A DNA stretch of 62,000 bases from Mesostigma viride (lineage: Eukaryota; Streptophyta; Mesostigmatophyceae; Mesostigmatales; Mesostigmataceae): positions 45,001 to 107,000 of the forward strand of contig RPFO01001642.1 in the NCBI GenBank assembly GCA_009746045.1, in the 5' to 3' direction. How positions within the stretch are numbered: the first letter of the stretch is position 1; every line of letters starts with the position of its first letter. Position numbers and translations under genes: made by a program. The notes under the pieces were generated by a model that was not told where the DNA came from, did no database searches, and saw only the letters and a list, made by a program, of their open reading frames with translations. Positions 10,446-21,978 of this stretch are shown piece by piece.

Positions 10446-12205
10446 GTCCTCAGTGGGAGGGGAACATGGGATGGAATGGATGGTATAAGCTATCTAGGTC
10501 CTAGTTACAGGGGTGTGGGCACCGCGGCCCGAATCGCTATGAATGCCATACTTGGTCACACGCGGAGCCCCCACAGGCTTGGGGGTGGTCTCCTTCATCA
10601 CTACTTGCCATCTATCCTTGCGCACCATCTGCCACCATATTACAGACAAACCAGGAGGCTGCCCGGGGGTGAGCCCGTCACGTCTAGTGTAGCACATGTC
10701 CATGCCGAGTCTATCACGAAATGTCCACGGGTGGCGGCCCTGCCGCGCGCGGCCGGGGGCACGCCAGGTGAGGACGTATCGCCCAGGCTGGGCGGGCTTG
10801 GTGCCAGCTAGTCTATCTGAGGTATCTACCTGATCTGTGCGGGCCAGGTGCCCGGCTAGGCCCAGGCGCCTGTGCCTAATAATGTGGGAAACATAGGGCA
10901 AATCAGCGTACAAATCCTCATTACTAATGTGCAAACCAAAGGGGATGTTAAGGGCCTTGCGCAGCATCTTGGTGACGGCTGCGTCGAGTATTTGCTCCAG
11001 CTCCTGCGTCAGTGCCCACGTCTCGGCGCCGTAGGTCAGGATCGTCAGAATGACGACCTTGAAGAGGTCACGCTTGACGATCCCGGGTAGGGCGGGGTTG
11101 CTCCACCAGCGGCGGTGGTCATGGAGGTGCGCCCACGCCATGCCGGTCCGTGTCGTCATGTCGTCCTCGCAGTCGGGAAGCCAACTGCCAAGCAGCTTGA
11201 AGCGGCCTGAAGGAGGGTAGTTGACCTCGGCATCGTCTAAGAGGCGGAGTGTGGGTCGGGGGGCCCTGCCATGCCGAGGGCCAGGGCCTCCGTTTTGGGG
11301 CTGATTTCTAGACCAACCGCCCGAGCCTCGAGCGCCAGGCAGTCCAGCCAAAGTTGGGCAGACTCCGGCTTCTCGATGAGCGTGATGTCGTCGGCATAAA
11401 TTAGGTCAGCTAGTAAATTCTGCTTGTTAGTCGGCCCCCCTTCCCCAAGCTCGTTCGTGATCGCTAGGCCAGGGGCACGGCCTGCAATGCTAGCAAAGCG
11501 AGCACGTGCCTGGCGCATAACATAATCCACTACAATAATAAACAGGTACGGCGACAGGACGCAACCCTGCCAGACGCCGGTCTGCAGTGGGCATGGCGGG
11601 GTAATGCCGTGTTGAGTGCGCACCGAAGTGGTCGACCCCTCATACAGCGTGCGGATGACGGTAATCAGGGGAGTGGGGACGCGAGCGCGAGCAAGTACAG
11701 CCCATATCTCTAGAGCGTCCCAGAGGGCAGAATCAAAAGCCTTGATGAAGTCGACGAAGATCAGGATGGCGGGAAACTCACCAGGTTGCAGGAGAGCGAT
11801 TTCCTCGAAGAGGCGACGCGCGACGAAGATGGCCATGACGGTGTTGCGCCCAGGACGGAAGCCCATTTGACGTTCCCCAAGGTGACAGTCGAGAGCAGAA
11901 CGAAGGCGGTTGAGGATCATGCGCATGAACAACTTGAGTGCGGCGCTCTGGATGCACACTCCTCTGTAGTTGGCGGGGTCGTCAGGGGAACCTTTGTTTT
12001 TGTACAGCATAAGACGGTAGCTGTGCTGCCACTCAGGAATCGGCGGCGCGTCGGCAAGTAGGATCCGGTTGCAGACGTCAAGCAGGAACCCCTTGAGCGC
12101 CGTCAGCTTAATCACCGGGGCTGGGAGCTGGTCAGGTCCAACGGCGGCATAGAAGCGGATCGAGTTGCTTGGCGGCGGTGCTCAGCTCGATCTCGGTGAA
12201 CGGCC
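10446..12205 (-). mobile_element. LINE family C with nearly complete reverse transcriptase
   Basis: Minus strand, 5' truncated at about 12205 where the RT domain begins (RPFTEIELSTAAKQLD). Its 3' end lacks the family hairpin and joins the LINE-B tail at 10440-10450. The 3' UTR carries the words CCTAGATAGCTTATACC and CCCACTGAGGACTTAT shared with other C copies. Confidence 0.9.
10494..12190 (-). pseudogene. Non-LTR reverse transcriptase (LINE-C ORF2), two frameshifts
   Basis: From 12190: RT block 1 (LPAPVIKLTALKGFLLDVCN), YKNKGSPDDPANYRGVCIQS, MGFRPGRNTVMAIFVARRL, the catalytic FVDFIKAFDS, WQGCVLSPYLFII, the catalytic LADLIYADDITLI, then TYGAETWALT, RRLGLAGHLARTDQVDT and the C-terminal VMKETTPKPVGAP. 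The frame shifts near 12125 and again near 11260 beside a run of G, so as written the protein is broken. Apart from those two points the domain order is complete. The upstream endonuclease region is absent. Confidence 0.9.
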
Positions 12206-12235
12206 GTTGGGAGATCATGTAGCACATATTCCATG
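12206..12235 (-). repeat. Family A-type 3' box fragment
   Basis: GTTGGGAGATCATGTAGCAC on the plus strand is the inverted family A terminus (ATGTGCTACAT box and CTCCCAAC half-stem). It is wedged between the 5' end of LINE-C and the 5' end of the next LINE-B copy. Confidence 0.7.
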
Positions 12236-13014
12236 ATCCTCGCCTGGCACGCTTTACGCCAGTACCGGGCCCTAGCTGTGGCGCAAGCCCCTGGGCAAGA
12301 TCGAGAAACAGGACCTGTTCAAGGTCCTCGTCCTTCCTGTTCTCACGTATGGGGCCGAGACGTGGACCCTCACCGCCGACCTGGCTCGCAAGCTGGACGG
12401 CGCGGTCACCAACATGCTGCGTTCCATTTTCAGAGTAGGATATGCTGCTCATGTCCGCAATGAGGACCTGTACCAGGGCATGCCATATATCACCAGCACC
12501 ATTAAGCAACGCCGCCTGCAGCTTGTAGGGCACCTAGCTCGCACCAACCAGGTAGACACCTCACGTGGCCCCCCCGCAGGACTGCGACCAGCTCAGCCTG
12601 GCCGGCACCTCCTGACGTGGGCCGGGCCCCCTGATGTTAGACGCCGCAAGGCCCGCACCTTCAAAGAACAGCTAGTAGAGGACATGGGGGGCCTAGGCCT
12701 CTCCGTGATTTGGAAGAAGATGATGGACAAGGCCAAGTGGGCCCAGGTCATAGAGGACAACGAGCCCCCCCCTGTGGGGAAGCGCCCGCGTGTGCAATTA
12801 ACCCGTGGGAGGCACGCCAGACAGCTCCCCCTAGGGCATCGTTAGGCTGTCTAGATAGATGTTGTAGTTAGAATGCTGTTAGATAGATGTCGTAGATAGC
12901 TGATGTAGATAGATTAGACCGGTAGGACTGTTTGCACCCATCCATCCATCCATCGGCGTTAATGCTCCGTGACTCCCCGACGGGAGCACGAGTCTAATTA
13001 ATTAATTAATTAAT
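12236..13014 (+). mobile_element. LINE family B, second 5'-truncated copy
   Basis: 12414-12845 encodes 143 residues nearly identical to the end of the copy at 9245-10257 (LRSIFRVGYAAHVRNEDLYQ). The upstream piece 12236-12410 matches in another frame because of a 4-base insertion near 12273. The 3' end has a short (CCAT)n run, the stem-loop at 12968-12990 (loop CGAC) and an ATTAATTAATTAATT tail that merges with the tail of the opposing LINE-A at 13015. Confidence 0.9.
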
Positions 13015-13016
13015 TC

Positions 13017-13842
13017 CATGATGGATGGGTGGAGTGGAGGAAGCCGCGTAATCGAACTAACCTAACTCTAAGCTATCTAGTCTAGAAAAGCCTATCTACA
13101 CTATTCATCAAAACGCCTCCTCCGCTTGGGGGGAGGTGGCTTGCCCACAGGGGCTGGCGTGTGAGCCTTGACAATCTTCTGCCACCGCGTCTTGTCCTGC
13201 ATGGCAGTCCAAAGAAGGGAGAGAGAGGGGATGCCGTGTTCAAACTGGGCTGGGACCACTAGGTCGGCCAGCAACATCTGGGTGTAGTTCATGGCATGTT
13301 TCCCTACCCTTTTGGGAATGCCCTTGGGGCCAGGCTAGGTCAGAATATGCCGCCCTGGCTGGCCGAGCCGCTGGGGACCGGCCAGACCAAGGGCGGTGTC
13401 AACCTGGCTGGTGCGAGCAAGATGTCCTTTAAATGCTATCCTACGCTGCCTAATCTCGTCCGAAATACGAGGCATACCCTGATACAAAGACTCTAATGAC
13501 CTACGCTGAGAAAACCCTACATTCAGGACCTGTCGGAGCATCCTGTAAACCGTGCCGTCTAGCTTAGCTTCCAGTGTTGGTGTGAGTGTCCACGCCTCGG
13601 CGCCATACGTGAGCACCGTGAGGACGAGGACCTTGAAGAGCATGCGCTTACTGTGCTCGCTCAGGCCCTTGGAGCGCCAGTAGATGCATGTTGAGCGAAC
13701 GAAGCCTAGCCCAGCCAGGGCAGGCCGATGCGGGTGTCCACATCGTCAGCGGTGTCAGGGAGCATGCTCCCCAACAGTTTGAAGCGATCGCGGAACGGGA
13801 CCTCCGTCCCGTCGAGCAGGCGCGGCAGCGGTGGGCGACTGG
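13017..13842 (-). mobile_element. LINE family A host copy, 3' segment (segment 3 of 3)
   Basis: Minus strand: RLLDGTEVPFRDRFKLLGSM, LTVLTYGAEAWTLTP, RQRRIAFKGHLARTSQVDTA and the C-terminal KPPPPKRRRRFDE stop near 13104, with frame breaks near 13725 and 13645. Its right edge at the CTGG (13839-13842) is where the inverted-repeat composite enters. Removing that insertion joins this segment in frame to 17647-17878. Confidence 0.85.
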
Positions 13843-15455
13843 TGTCGCGTGCCGGTCCATTACGTTCTTATTTACGCGCGGGTAAACTATTGTGACGTGA
13901 CTTTTACGTCCGTGGAACCTTTGCGGTTTACTTTACCGCTTTGTCTTGGCGCCGCGCCGCGGAATCACGCGTCCGCTGAATTGTCGGCGGATCTTCTGAA
14001 TTTGTCCAAGTGCGAGTGCGTTCGCATTTGCGGCAGTGGGCTAAGGGGGGATTTGGGCTACCGGTCGTCACCGGGGCAGTCCAGGCGCTGGCGCGCGCCA
14101 CTAAGGCAGGCCAGGCATGTTGGGCTGGCTGCCGGGCCATGCAGTGATCACGTGCTCTGCCAGGACTACAGCGAGGGGCATGCATGCACCAGACTTTGTG
14201 GAGAACGACCAGGGCTACACGTGAAACGTCGCGAACGGTCAGCACGCTTTGAGCAGCGGTGCCTGAGATGGCCGACAATTTAGCCTGGTTAATTTCTGAT
14301 TGCGGCAGCGCTTTTTAGTGTTGCAAAATATCTACAAGTTGTTTAGCTTGTGCTTGGAAAGATTTGTTCATGAGATTTGGTTTGTGTCAGGCAAGCACCT
14401 GATCTAACGTTAAAAAGCGCTGGCTAGATTTGCGGAACCTTGTTCAGCGTACTTTGGTCGTCACTGGCTGATGTCATGTTGGAAAGGTTAGCTTGCGCGG
14501 GTTAAAAGGATGAACAGTCGGCCATTGTGGTCGTTGTTCGTTCAGTTTTCACTTCACAACGACACAGTTTGTCTTCATGTGTTTAACTAGTAGACCAACC
14601 CGGCCGCAACCTCCATGATGGTTGCGAGATTGTTTTCATGGGTCGAGGCGAGATAGGCATACAACAAGTTAAGCCTTTTTGGATTTGTCTCGAGGACAGT
14701 CGTCGCAGGGACTACCAGTATGGTATATTCGCCTGGGCGCTGTCGGTAGCTTAGGGTGAGAGCGGTTAGCTGGGTGTTGGCATACATCCGGACAAGGCCA
14801 ACTTCCGTAAGGAGAGCGGGTAGCGGATGTTCATGGTATTGGACATGCCGGACTTGCTTGCTCGAAGCTAGGCAGGCCAGGGGCTGGAATTGGCCAGTCT
14901 TTCTTGTTGATGAACATTGGTTTTGGCTAAAATGTATTCTCAATTTTATTTGTGAATAACAAAATCTTGTTAAGCGTTATGTCATAAAGGTTGGTACGGG
15001 AACTGCTCTTGCAACGTACGGGTGGCTTCCAGTGGGGCAGAGCCCACACATCATCTTCCGTAACTGAACGAACAACCTTGTTAGGAGTCAGGCCTATACC
15101 GGCCTAGTGGTGGAAAGGGTTATTGCTTATCCTTGAAAAGCATGGTTTTCTTCTTGCACCCAGCTGAGGGCTGGGGGGGGGTATCACCCCATTTTTTTCC
15201 CTTTGGACAGCGCAGCCTGTGCGCTTGTTTCCTAATGGCCCCTCCCTTTTTTGTCGCTCGCGTTGAGGCGAGGGGGGGGTGAAGGGAGGCCTACTGAGCT
15301 TGGCTGATCTTGTTTGACTATGCTAGGGAGGCATAGAGCCATGTTATTTGGTTCCCTGAATTATAATTGGTCTTTGCCCGCATGGTAATTGCAGTGGATA
15401 TGCATTTAGACCGCGCATGGGGCCAAGGGGGGAGGCTTCTGCACGGTAGGCGACA
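13843..15455 (+). mobile_element. Complete 1.6-kb unit of the composite
   Basis: It starts TGTCGCGTGCCGG and ends GGTAGGCGACA. It contains an internal 15-base inverted repeat, GTTGTTCGTTCAGTT at 14533-14547 and its complement at 15062-15076. A minus-strand frame at 14587-14943 (118 codons, from MRIHFSQNQC) is open here but disrupted in the inverted copy near 16270-16630. I therefore treat it as chance or decayed coding. G-rich runs lie at 15171-15180 and 15271-15281. Confidence 0.75.
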
Positions 15456-15457
15456 GC

Positions 15458-17374
15458 TGTCGCGTGCCGGTCCATTACGTTCTTATGTACGCGCGGGTAA
15501 ACTATTGTGACGTGACTTTTACGTCCGTGGAACCTTTGCGGTTTACTTTACCGCTTTGTCTTGGCGCCGCGCCGCGGAATCACGCGTCCGCTGAATCGTC
15601 GGCGGATCTTCTGAATTTGTCCCAAGTGCGAGTGTGTTCGCATTTGCGGCAGTGGGCTAAGGGGGGATTTGGGCTACCGGTCGTCACCGGGGCAGTCCAG
15701 GCGCTGGCGCGCGCCACTAAGGCAGGCCAGGCATGTTGGGCTGGCTGCCGGGCCAGTGATCACGTGCTCTGCCAGGACTACAGCGAGGGGCATGCATGCA
15801 CCAGACTTTGTGGAGAACGACCAGGGCTACACGTGAAACGTCGCGAACGGTCAGCACACTTTGAGCAGCGGTGCCTGAGATGGCCGACAATTTAGCCTGG
15901 TTAATTTCTGATTGCGGCAGCGCTTTTTAGTGTTGCAAAATATCTACAAGTTGTTTAGCTTGTGCTTGGAAAGATTTGTTCATGAGATTTGGTTTGTGTC
16001 AGGCAAGCACCTGATCTAACGTTAAAAAGCGCTGGCTAGATTTGCGGAACCTTGTTCAGCGTACTTTGGTCGTCACTGGCTGATGTCATGTTGGAAAGGT
16101 TAGCTTGCGCGGGTTAAAAGGATGAACAGTCAGCCATTGTGGTCGTTGTTCGTTCAGTTACGGAAGATGATGTGTGGGCTCTGCCCCACTGGAAGCCACC
16201 CGTTGCAAGAGCAGTTCCCGTACCGACCTTTATGACATAACGCTTAACAAGATTTTGTTATTCACAAATAAAATTGAGAATACATTTTAGCCAAAACCAA
16301 TGTTCATCAACAAGAAAGACTGGCCAATTCTAGCCCCTGGCCTGCCTAGCTTCGAGCAAGCAAGTCCGGCATGTCCAATACCATGAACATCCGCTACCCG
16401 CTCTCCTTACGGAAGTTGGCCTTGTCCGGATGTATGCCAACACCCAGCTAACCGCTCTCACCCTAAGCTACCGACAGCGCCCAGGCGAATATACCATACT
16501 GGTAGTCCCTGCGACGACTGTCCTCGAGACAAATCCAAAAAGGCTTAACTTGTAGTATGCCTATCTCGCCTCGACCCATGAAAACAATCTCGCAACCATC
16601 ACGGAGGTTGCGGCCGGGTTGTTCTACTAGTTAAACACATGAAGACAAACTGTGTCGTTGTGAAGTGAAAACTGAACGAACAACGACCACAATGGCTGAC
16701 TGTTCATCCTTTTAACCCGCGCAAGCTAACCTTTCCAACATGACATCAGCCAGTGACGACCAAAATACGCTGAACAAGGTTCCGCAAATCTAGCCAGCGC
16801 TTTTTAACGTTAGATCAGGTGCTTGCCTGACACAAACCAAATCTCATGAACAAATCTTTCCAAGCACAAGCTAAACAACTTGTAGATATTTTGCAACACT
16901 AAAAAGCGCTGCCGCAATCAGAAATTAACCAGGCTAAATTGCCGGCCATCTCAGGCACCGCTGCTCAAAGCGTGCTGACCGTTCGCGACGTTTCACGTGT
17001 AGCCCTGGTCGTTCTCCACCACAAAGTCTGGTGCATGCATGCCCCTCGCTGTAGTCCTGGCAGAGCACGTGATCACTGGCCCGGCAGCCAGCCCAACATG
17101 CCTGGCCTGCCTTAGTGGCGCGCGCCAGCGCCTGGACTGCCCCGGTGACGACCGGTAGCCCATATCCCCCCTTAGCCCACTGCCGCAAATGCGAACACAC
17201 TCGCACTTGGGACAAATTCAGAAGATCCGCCGACGATTCAGCGGACGCGTGATTCCGCGGCGCGGCGCCAAGACAAAGCGGTAAAGTAAACCGCAAAGGT
17301 TCCACGGACGTAAAAGTCACGTCACAATAGTTTACCCGCGCGTACATAAGAACGTAATGGACCGGCACGCGACA
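15458..17374. repeat. Left-end palindrome of the composite
   Basis: Arms of about 700 bp (15458-16160 and 16672-17374) are inverted copies of the left end of the 1.6-kb unit. A 0.5-kb loop separates them. The switch point is at GTTGTTCGTTCAGTT (16145-16159), exactly the internal inverted repeat of the complete unit. The left arm begins, and the right arm ends, with the TGTCGC terminus. Confidence 0.8.
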
Positions 17375-17376
17375 GC

Positions 17377-17646
17377 TGTCGCCTACCGTGCAGAAGCCTC
17401 CCCCCTTGGCCCCATGCGCGGTCTAAATGCATATCCACTGCAATTACCATGCGGGCAAAGACCAATTATAATTCAGGGAACCAAATAACATGAAAAGGGA
17501 GGCTTACTGAGCTTGCATGGCTGATCTTGTTTGACTATGCTAGGGAGGCATAGAGCCATGTTATTTGCCCGCATGGTAATTGCAGTGGATATGCATTTAG
17601 ACCGCGCATGGGGCCAAGGGGGGAGGCTTCTGCACGGTAGGCGACA
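17377..17646. repeat. Right-end palindrome of the composite
   Basis: Both ends are inverted copies of the right terminus (TGTCGCCTACCGTGCAG... and its complement). They flank a short centre derived from 15280-15345 of the complete unit. It joins the previous unit through GCGACAGCTGTCGC (17369-17382), the same junction as at 15450-15463. Confidence 0.8.
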
Positions 17647-17878
17647 CTGGAGGCCCCAATCACCATCGCCTCAGTTTTGACACTAATCTCCAACCCCACC
17701 GCCCTCAGTCGCCTCCAGGCCCGGCCAGACAGTCCAGCCAGGTCTGAATGTGCTCGGGGCGCACGATGAGGGTGGTGTCGTCCGCATAAATCAGGTCAAC
17801 CAGGCGGTAACCCGTGCTAACCCCGCCGTGCCCGCGCTCGTTAAGGATGTCCAAGCTTGCCGGGATCGAACCCCTTAA
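17647..17878 (-). mobile_element. LINE family A host copy, middle segment (segment 2 of 3)
   Basis: Minus strand: NERGHGGVSTGYRLVDLIYA with the catalytic YADDTTLI, then HIQTWLDCLAG and VSKTEAMVIG-like residues with small indels. It is bounded by the TTAA of the piggyBac-like insertion at 17875-17878 and by the CTGG of the composite. Confidence 0.85.
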
Positions 17879-20275
17879 CCCCTATGGTCTTGCTGCCGAT
17901 TTTTCGCCAAAAATCGAGTTCCAGCCGATGCATCGGCCCCTTCTCGGGGGACCAGATGCCGCAAAATCTATTGAGAATTAGGAAAAGTTTAGCTGAGAAG
18001 ATCGAAAGTTTATAAGTTTCTTCACAGCATGGTGTATGGGTTTGCATACTTCTGACAAAGTTATAGAGGTGTTCTGGCCAGTCAAAGTACAAGGGGTCAG
18101 CAAGGGGGGTACTCAAAAACAAGAAAATTTACACGGCGCTGAATTCGAGTAGATCTCGCGAAAACAAGCATGTTTGCCACTGGTCGCGACCCCAGGGGGT
18201 CTCTAGGTTAGAAGTTACAGAGCCTCAAAAACCGTTAACCTAAAGGGTAGGTAGGTAGGGTGCCGGGCCGATATGGGTTTTTTACAACAAAACACTTGGA
18301 TTTTCTGGTAGCTCCCTGTCTGTATGGTCGGAATTTTGAAACGGTTTGACGGACAAACTGATAGCACTTGGCGAGCTGAACCCAAATCTGCAGTCAAAAT
18401 TTTCGCAGGTACCATAGTACATAGAGGGGGGGGGGTTGCCCGCAAGATGGTGCTGCCCCTAGGCACGGAAGTATGCTGCCGTCTGCCACCACTACAAGGC
18501 TTCGGCTATCCAGCGCCGTGCCGTGCCAGTATCGCGTCGCGCCGGCCAACGACCCATTTCAGAAAACCGGAATTTTCCCATACACCAATATGCTCAAACG
18601 GTAGAGCTCGCTGAGACGATCATTTTTGCTCCCTAGGTCGACCCCTAGAACCCATGGGACCTCGGGGTTTTGCTAGGTATGCGCCTACGTGCTAGGTAGG
18701 TAGGGTCCAAGGGCCAGCTTTTGGAAAATTTCAGCGTATGTGTCTGATATTTATGTTTTGAGTACCCCCCTTGGGGTCAGGGTACTTTTTCACGTACAAC
18801 GTGCATTCCGGAAAACAACGACCTGGCCATGGCCGCTTGCGCCCATACATGGCATTTACGTTTTCGTTCAAATTTTCTGACCAAACTTAGGAGATTGATT
18901 TTATACGTCCTAAAGATGATACAGGCCAATTTTTGGTTCGCGGGAATTAATGCCATTTGATAGGTGTCGGCAGTGTTCTTGCTGGAAAAAACTGCGATCA
19001 GGCCGGACGATAGAAACGTTGACAGCAATACCTTTCCGGCGTATTTTAAAGGATATATCGGTTTCTTTGTACTTTTTATGATACATAGTAGTCGTAAACG
19101 TGCAAGGGTGGCCAGAAATCGCCGAATCCAGCGACCATGCTGCACAACTTTGGTGTGCCGAAATGCGCCATTTTGCGGCCACCGCCTGGGCCAAGGTAAC
19201 GCCATCCATGCCTGGTAAAGCTTAAGCATCGTTTTCCTATCGATGTTTGACGTCTATATGTAAGTTCTAGCTTGTGTAGCACATTCTTTTTGCATTATTC
19301 ATGCTCTTTCTTGACCCTGGCCTGGCCCCTTTCTAAAACACCCTTCTTAGATGCTTCCCTCAGTCAGTTGACCTGCCACAGGGTGATGGTGATAAGTTTT
19401 AGAGGCTGTATGGGTTTGAATACCTCCATATATGTTTGTTATACATTAATTCCCATACACATATTGCATGAGTGTGAGGCAGTTGGCTGGTCTCTGTGGC
19501 ATCATCAAGCACGTAACTGGTGAGTAAAAGCTTCCCATTGACAGCATGTGCCACCAGGTGTGCTGGCCATCACCTGGCAAGCTATAGCAGCTTAGGCCTA
19601 GTTTATCCTTGCTAGGGCAGGCTGAAATAGGCTCAACATCACTAGTTTGTTGGTGGCTGCCTCCTATAGCTAGAATGCATGCCTTGCGTAGGGTATCCGT
19701 ACCACGTTACCTACGTGCATGGACAAGGTAGCACCTGCACATAGGTGCCATGTAAGGGCAGTGTGATGATGCAGTTATGTTTCCCCATCATTGTGGAAGG
19801 GAAATGTATTGTTTGGCATGGTTGGTGGCCATATTAGTAGGTAGTATGCCCACCCCTACCCCCTTGGTTGCTTTTTACCAACGGTACCCCTAAGGGCTGA
19901 ACTGGGTGTAACTGCTGGTATACCCACCCAAATGATGACCCCAATGGCTCAAACTGTTCAGCAACTAATTGTTTATCATCCCTGAAGTGGTAGGTGCCTA
20001 GCTCTTATAACATAATTCAAAATTCACATTCTACCAAAAATAATAACGCGCGTCTTGACCCCCCTGACTTTGACGGCAGTTATATATTTACGGCAGTTAT
20101 ATATGGCCTACCCTGCATATATGTGAGGTTGTGATATACCAACCCGAAGGGCAACTCACGGACGTGCTTGGCCCCCAAGGACAGCCATTGGATATGGGTA
20201 GGTTGGATGGCATCTGGTTTGCAAAATTGTGAAGATCAAGCCGATTTATCGGCAGGATCTCAGACCATTTAGGGG
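17879..20275. mobile_element. piggyBac-like non-autonomous element 1 (carries a MITE)
   Basis: It is bounded by TTAA at 17875-17878 and 20276-20279. The termini are CCCCTA(T/AA)TGG in inverted orientation. Sub-terminal dyads GCCGATGCATCGGC (about 17931) and GCCGATTTATCGGC (about 20240) lie near the ends. It is 2397 bp long, or about 1717 bp without the nested MITE. TTAA duplication with CCC-type termini is the piggyBac hallmark. No transposase frame is seen; the longer open frames (for example 18777-19229) are not credible proteins. Confidence 0.8.
18101..18773. mobile_element. 673-bp MITE nested in piggyBac-like element 1
   Basis: Perfect 18-base inverted ends CAAGGGGGGTACTCAAAA lie at 18101-18118 and 18756-18773. 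It is flanked by GGGTCAG at 18094-18100 and 18774-18780; an 8-base GGGGTCAG reading works equally well. The matching position in the second, inverted element (about 21752-21766) has a single uninterrupted copy, giving an empty site within the window. No coding capacity; the superfamily could be hAT (8-base reading), but I do not fix it. Confidence 0.9.
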
Positions 20276-20279
20276 TTAA

Positions 20280-21978
20280 CCCCTAAATGGGCAGAAATAC
20301 TGCCGATGCATCGGCTGTAACTTCACAATTTTGCAAACCAGATGCCATCCAACCCACCCATATCCAATGGCTGTCCTTGGGGGCCAAGCATGTCCATGAG
20401 TTGCCCTTCGGGTTGGTATATCACAACCTTACATATATGCAGGGTAGGCCATGTATAACTGCCGTCAAAGTCAGGGGGGTCAAGACGAGCGTTTTCATTT
20501 TTGGTAGAATGTGCATTTTGAATTATGTTGTAAGAGCTAGGCACCTACCACTTCAGGGATGATAAACAATTAGTTGCTGAACAGTTTGAGCCATTGGGGT
20601 CATCATTTGGGTGGGTATGCCAGCAGTTACACCCAGTACAGCCCATAGGGGTACCGTTGGTAAAAAGCAACCAAGGGGGTAGGAGTGGGCATACTACCTA
20701 CTAATACCTACTAATATGGCCCCCAACCATGCCACACAATACATTTCCCTTCCACAATGATGGGGAAACATAACTGCATCATCACACTGCCCTTACATGG
20801 CACCTATGTGCAGGTGCCACCTTGTCCATGCACGTAGGTAACGTGGTACGGATACCCTACGTAAGGCATGCATTCTAGGAGGCAGCCACCAACAAACTAG
20901 TGATTTTAAGCCTATTTCAGCTTGCCCTAGCAAGGATAAACTAGGCCTAAGCTGCTATAGCTTGCCAGGTGATGGCCAGCACACCTGGTGGCACATGCTG
21001 ACAATGGGAAGCTTCTACTCACCGGTTACATGCTTGATGATGCCACAGAGACCAGCCAACTGCCTCACACTCATGCAATATGTGTGTGGGAAATGTATAA
21101 CAAACATATATGGAGGTATTCAAACCCATACAGCCTCTAAAACTTATCACCATCACACTGTGGCAGGTCAACTGACTGAGGGAAGCATCTAAGAAGGGTG
21201 TTTTAGAAAGGGGCCAGGCCAGGGTCAAGAAAGAGCATGAATAATGCAAAAAGAATGTGCTACACCAGCTAGAACGTATATATAAACGTCAAACATCGAT
21301 AGGAAAACGATGCTGAAGCTTTACCAGGCATGGATGGCGTTACCTTGGCCCAGGCGGTGGCCGCAAAATGGCGCATTTCGGCACACCAAAGTTGTGCAGC
21401 ATGGTCGCTGGATTCGGCGATTTCTGGCCACCCTTGCACGTTTACGACTACTATGTATCATAAAAAGTACAAATAAACCAATATATCCTTTAAAATACGC
21501 CGGAAAGGTATTGCTGTCAACGTTTCTATCGTCCGGCCTGATCGCAGTTTTTTCCAGCAAGAACGCTGCCGACACCTATCAAATGGCATTCCCGCGGTCC
21601 AAAAATTGGCCTGTGTGATCTTTAGGACGTATAAAATCAATTTCCTAAGTTTGGTCAGAAAATTCGAACGCAAACGTAAATGCCATGCGTGGGCGCAAGC
21701 CGCCATGGCCAGGTCGTCGTTTTCCGGAATGCACGTTGGACGTGAAAAAGTACCCTGACCCCTTGTACTTTGACCGGCCAGAACACCTCTATAACTTTGT
21801 CAGAAGTATGCAAACCCTAGTACCATGCTGTGAGGAAAATTATAAACTTTCGATCTTCTCAGCTAAACTTTTCCTAATTCTCAATAGTTTTCGCGGCATT
21901 TGGTCCCCCGAGAAGGGGCCGACGTGTCGGCTGTAACTCAGTTTTAGGCGGAAAATCGGCAGCCAGACCATTTAGGGG
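20280..21978. mobile_element. piggyBac-like non-autonomous element 2, inverted relative to element 1
   Basis: It is bounded by TTAA at 20276-20279, shared with element 1, and at 21979-21982. It is 1699 bp and close to the reverse complement of element 1 without the MITE. Sub-terminal dyads are GCCGATGCATCGGC (about 20300) and GCCGACGTGTCGGC (about 21918). Confidence 0.8.

Larger units (their letters stand above)
13843..17646. mobile_element. Composite foldback element with TGTCGC termini and CTGG duplication
   Basis: The left end is TGTCGCGTGCCGG and the right end is CGGTAGGCGACA, an inverted pair matching at 10 of 12 bases. The flanking CTGG occurs at 13839-13842 and 17647-17650; a 5-base reading is possible. 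Inside are three units joined by the same two bases, GC: a complete 1613-bp unit (13843-15455), a left-end palindrome (15458-17374) and a right-end palindrome (17377-17646). No transposase is seen, and the superfamily is not assigned. Confidence 0.8.

Noticed and set aside
15464-15895. 143-codon frame, repeated at 13831 and 16934
   Set aside because: It is open by chance in a repeat; indels between copies change the frame without any sign of protein conservation.
18777-19229. 150-codon frame in piggyBac-like element 1, partly mirrored in element 2
   Set aside because: No transposase motif; the mirrored copy ends early. Shared frames simply follow from the shared DNA.
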